Shown: positions 31,603 through 33,788 of the stretch, in pieces
Position numbering within the stretch: position 1 is the stretch's first letter
Layout: each line of letters starts with the position of its first letter
Assembly (NCBI GenBank): GCA_900316805.1
Contig: ONEJ01000076.1
Span: forward strand, 1 to 33,788
DNA: 33,788 nt
DNA from: an uncultured Lachnospiraceae bacterium
GTDB taxonomy: Bacteria; Bacillota; Clostridia; Lachnospirales; Lachnospiraceae
Reading direction: 5' to 3'
Program-made: the position numbers and the translations under genes
Notes under the pieces: model-generated
Told to the model about the DNA's origin: nothing
The model's database searches: none
The model's input: only the letters and a program-made list of their open reading frames with translations

Positions 31603-31683
31603 CAATACAACAAGATATTTCCTACTAATAAAGTATGAAAACATGGAATTAAAAATAAAAAGACAGAAAGGAAGGAAAATATT

Positions 31684-32616
31684 ATGTCAAACATTTATGA
31701 GGGAACACTGGGATTGATTGGACACACCCCATTGGTAGAGTTTAAGCACATCGAGGAGAGGCTTGGTCTTGAGGCAAGACTTCTTGCAAAGCTGGAGTAT
31801 TTCAATCCGGCAGGTTCTGTGAAGGACCGTATTGCGAAAGAAATGATTGAGCAGGCAGAGGCAGAGGGCAAGTTAAAGCCGGGCTCCACCATCATCGAGC
31901 CTACATCAGGAAATACCGGAATTGGACTTGCGGCAATTGCAGCAGCCAAGGGTTACCGCCTGATCATTGTTCTGCCGGAGACCATGAGTGTGGAGCGCCG
32001 TAACATTATCAAGGCTTACGGTGCAGAGCTGGTACTTTCCGATGGCAGCAAGGGAATGAAGGGAGCCATTGCGAAGGCAAATGAACTTCATGAAGAGATC
32101 CCGGACAGCTTCATTCCAGCACAGTTTGACAATCCGGCGAACCCGGCAGCCCACAAAAAGACCACGGGACCGGAGATCTGGGAGGATACGGACGGACAGG
32201 TGGATGCCTTCGTAGCAGGCGTTGGTACCGGCGGAACTATTTCCGGAGTCGGTGAATACTTAAAGAGTAAGAAGCCGGATGTCAAGATCGTGGCTGTTGA
32301 GCCTGCATCTTCTGCGGTGCTTTCCACCGGTCAGGCAGGCGCTCACAAGATTCAGGGAATCGGCGCCGGATTCGTTCCGAAGACACTGAATACAGAGATT
32401 TACGATGAGATTACAACCGTCAGCAATGAAGATTCCTTCGAGTACAGCAAGCTGATTGCCAAGGAAGAGGGAATCCTTGTAGGTATCTCCTCCGGTGCAG
32501 CACTCTATGCAGCAATCCAGCAGGCAAAGAAGCCGGAGTTCAAGGGTAAGACAGTGGTAGCACTGCTTCCGGACAGCGGAGACCGTTACTACTCCACAGA
32601 TCTTTTCAAAGATTAA
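31684..32616 (+). CDS. cysK: Cysteine synthase (O-acetylserine sulfhydrylase)
   Basis: PLP enzyme of 310 residues making cysteine from O-acetylserine and sulfide. The PLP lysine is in [11 protein letters not shown], the substrate loop is [10 protein letters not shown], and the phosphate-binding loop is [12 protein letters not shown]. Full length. The ATG follows GGAAGG. Its product feeds IscS, which fits the neighbourhood, although cysK has its own promoter and terminator. Confidence 0.97.
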   Translation: MSNIYEGTLGLIGHTPLVEFKHIEERLGLEARLLAKLEYFNPAGSVKDRIAKEMIEQAEAEGKLKPGSTIIEPTSGNTGIGLAAIAAAKGYRLIIVLPETMSVERRNIIKAYGAELVLSDGSKGMKGAIAKANELHEEIPDSFIPAQFDNPANPAAHKKTTGPEIWEDTDGQVDAFVAGVGTGGTISGVGEYLKSKKPDVKIVAVEPASSAVLSTGQAGAHKIQGIGAGFVPKTLNTEIYDEITTVSNEDSFEYSKLIAKEEGILVGISSGAALYAAIQQAKKPEFKGKTVVALLPDSGDRYYSTDLFKD

Positions 32617-32652
32617 TCATTGCAGACTGGCCGGGCAGGCATCTGTGACAAT

Positions 32653-32709
32653 AAAAGCAACTATGGCTTTGGGGAAACTGCGGAATTCCCCGGAGGATAG
32701 CTGCTTTTT
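32653..32709 (+). terminator. Terminator after cysK
   Basis: Long imperfect stem: AAAAGCAACTAT (32653-32664 region) with ATAGCTGCTTTT (32698-32709), and an inner GGGGAA/TTCCCC pair (32671-32676 with 32686-32691), ending TTTTT. Confidence 0.78.
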
Positions 32710-32725
32710 GCATGTTATGTTATTA

Positions 32726-32754
32726 TTGCATATACATTGAAATGGTATTATACT
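32726..32754 (+). promoter_or_regulatory. Predicted promoter of the alarmone synthetase gene
   Basis: TTGCAT (32726-32731), 17 bases, TATACT (32749-32754). Confidence 0.5.
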
Positions 32755-32792
32755 AACGAAAAGGATTTTGAAAGTAAAAGGAGAAGAGTACC

Positions 32793-33515
32793 ATGAACGA
32801 TTCCGAGGCAATTGTAACCGGCAGCATCGGTGAAACACTGGGAAATCTGCTGCAAAGCAGTTTGATGTCGGATGATTTTCTGAAGTTTGTGCAGAAAAAT
32901 ACGTTACCGCTGGATACCCTGATGGCCTATTACCGCTGCGCCATCATGGAGGTAGAAACTAAATTTAAGGTGCTGAACGAACAGTTTTCCCTGGAGTATG
33001 ACAGGAATCCCATTGAATCCATCAAGACCAGGGTAAAGTCCATTGAAGGAATCGTGCGGAAGGTGCGAAAGAAGGAGATTCCTCTGACCATCCATTCCAT
33101 TGAGCAGAATATCAACGATATCGCGGGCGTCCGTGTAGTATGTTCCTTCCCGGAGGATATTTACCTGCTGGCGGACTGTCTGCTGCGGCAGGATGATGTC
33201 CGCCTGATCGGGAAAAAGGATTATATTAAGAAGCCAAAGCCCAGTGGATACCGGAGCCTGCATCTGATCGTGGCTGTGCCGATTTTCCTGCAGGATGAGA
33301 AGCGGGAAATGAAGGTGGAGGTGCAGCTGCGCACCATCGCCATGGATTTCTGGGCAAGCTTAGAGCACAAGGTGCGCTATAAGAAAAATATTCCAGAGAA
33401 CGAGGCAGAACAGCTGGCAGAGGAACTGACGGAGTGTGCGAAGATCAGTGCCCAGCTGGACAACCGTATGCAGAACATCCGCAACCGCCTCGCCGCTGCC
33501 GGGGAGACAAAATAA
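32793..33515 (+). CDS. relQ: Small alarmone synthetase (RelQ type GTP pyrophosphokinase)
   Basis: A 240-residue single-domain (p)ppGpp synthetase without the hydrolase, TGS or ACT parts of RelA/SpoT. Landmarks: SIKTRVKSIEGIVRKVRKKE (ATP-binding helix), NDIAGVRVVCSFPEDIY (with the catalytic Asp), KPKPSGYRSLHLIV, and VEVQLRTIAMDFWASLEHK. It makes pppGpp/ppGpp from GTP/GDP and ATP. In the RelQ family activity is allosterically tuned as a tetramer. The ATG follows AAAAGGAGAAGAG. Confidence 0.93.
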   Translation: MNDSEAIVTGSIGETLGNLLQSSLMSDDFLKFVQKNTLPLDTLMAYYRCAIMEVETKFKVLNEQFSLEYDRNPIESIKTRVKSIEGIVRKVRKKEIPLTIHSIEQNINDIAGVRVVCSFPEDIYLLADCLLRQDDVRLIGKKDYIKKPKPSGYRSLHLIVAVPIFLQDEKREMKVEVQLRTIAMDFWASLEHKVRYKKNIPENEAEQLAEELTECAKISAQLDNRMQNIRNRLAAAGETK

Positions 33516-33788
33516 GGCTGAATAAAAACTTCCCACACGGATTCTCCCACGGCTCCGCCTGCCGCCTGGATTCTCCAGGGGTGGTTGGCGGAACATTTCG
33601 CACAAATTGCATAGATTTGTCAGGTATCGGATTTCGGCTCTAAGTTCGTGTACATTCGCCAGCTGAACACTTCCGGTCTTGAGTCCGCCCGGGACAGACA
33701 TTCTCAGGATGCCTGCACCTAGTGCGAGTAAATGCCTCTATCCACAGAGCCTATTGGGCACGGGAAATACAAACGCGCTTCGCTTGAA
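33516..33788. other. Non-coding, hairpin-rich stretch running off the right edge
   Basis: No convincing gene here; the only sizeable frame (33701-33360, minus) overlaps relQ deeply and has no binding site. Inverted repeats are dense: CCTGGA/TCCAGG (33565-33570, 33574-33579), ACAAAT/ATTTGT (33602-33607, 33615-33620), and a nested GTCT-GTCC/GGAC-AGAC (33676-33699). GGATTCTCC is directly repeated at 33539 and 33568. Its GC content and texture differ from the AT-rich intergenic DNA elsewhere in the window. Possibly a structured RNA or dispersed repeat. I see no T-tract terminator for relQ. Confidence 0.45.

Noticed and set aside
33360-33701. Minus-strand 113-codon frame at the right end
   Set aside because: It overlaps relQ by over 150 bases, has no Shine-Dalgarno site, and runs through the hairpin-rich stretch; its composition is not protein-like.

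Overview
The window reads as a chromosomal segment of a Gram-positive anaerobe of the Clostridia, most likely family Lachnospiraceae. The pointers are AGGAGG-type ribosome binding sites, several TTG/GTG starts, a DUF4321 gene beside an Rrf2-IscS-IscU-MnmA-CysK sulfur cluster, a DeaD helicase followed by a DUF3783 gene, and a folC-folE-HD-folP-folBK folate operon. The genus cannot be fixed from the sequence. Nearly all genes are housekeeping; there is no rRNA, tRNA, intact insertion sequence or CRISPR array.

Layout. 1-1740 is a gene-poor scar. It holds a truncated uncharacterised reading frame, a minus-strand HD-GYP gene with a large internal deletion, a small orphan reading frame and the C-terminal stub of a tyrosine recombinase. 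1743-6593 is a tightly packed operon: an M15 peptidase lipoprotein, then folC, folE, an HD-domain hydrolase, folP and a fused folB-folK. 6638-9756 holds an amidohydrolase and a GH31 alpha-glucosidase. 10058-11878 is a secreted GH25 lysozyme with three C-terminal repeats. 12036-13954 is a Y-family polymerase with a YolD-like partner. 14044-15624 is pgi, closed by a bidirectional terminator.

The minus strand follows: lgt overlapped by a MATE transporter (15721-17899), then an operon of AIM24-family protein, ArsB/NhaD permease and cytidylate kinase-like protein (20703 down to 18022). Back on the plus strand: a small acidic protein, a stub of a histidine kinase ATPase domain, rsmA, a degenerate LytM/M23 protein, a DEAD-box helicase with a long leader, DUF3783, a 42-residue protein, a patatin-like phospholipase and an AAA-like protein without a good P-loop. 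DUF4321 is on the minus strand. Then come Rrf2, iscS, iscU and mnmA, with cysK from its own promoter, and a RelQ-type alarmone synthetase. The final 270 bases are non-coding but rich in inverted repeats.

The folate genes cover most steps from GTP to polyglutamylated folate; the one pterin step without a classical enzyme here (dihydroneopterin triphosphate dephosphorylation) coincides with the HD-domain gene. Rrf2, IscS, IscU, MnmA and CysK form a cysteine to Fe-S cluster and tRNA-thiolation module. The best leads are that HD protein, an in-frame 33-bp tandem duplication inside the MATE gene, the AIM24-permease-kinase operon, the AAA-like protein, candidate Rrf2 operators shared with cysK, the deaD leader, and the structured element at the right end. 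No overtly new defence or mobile system was found.
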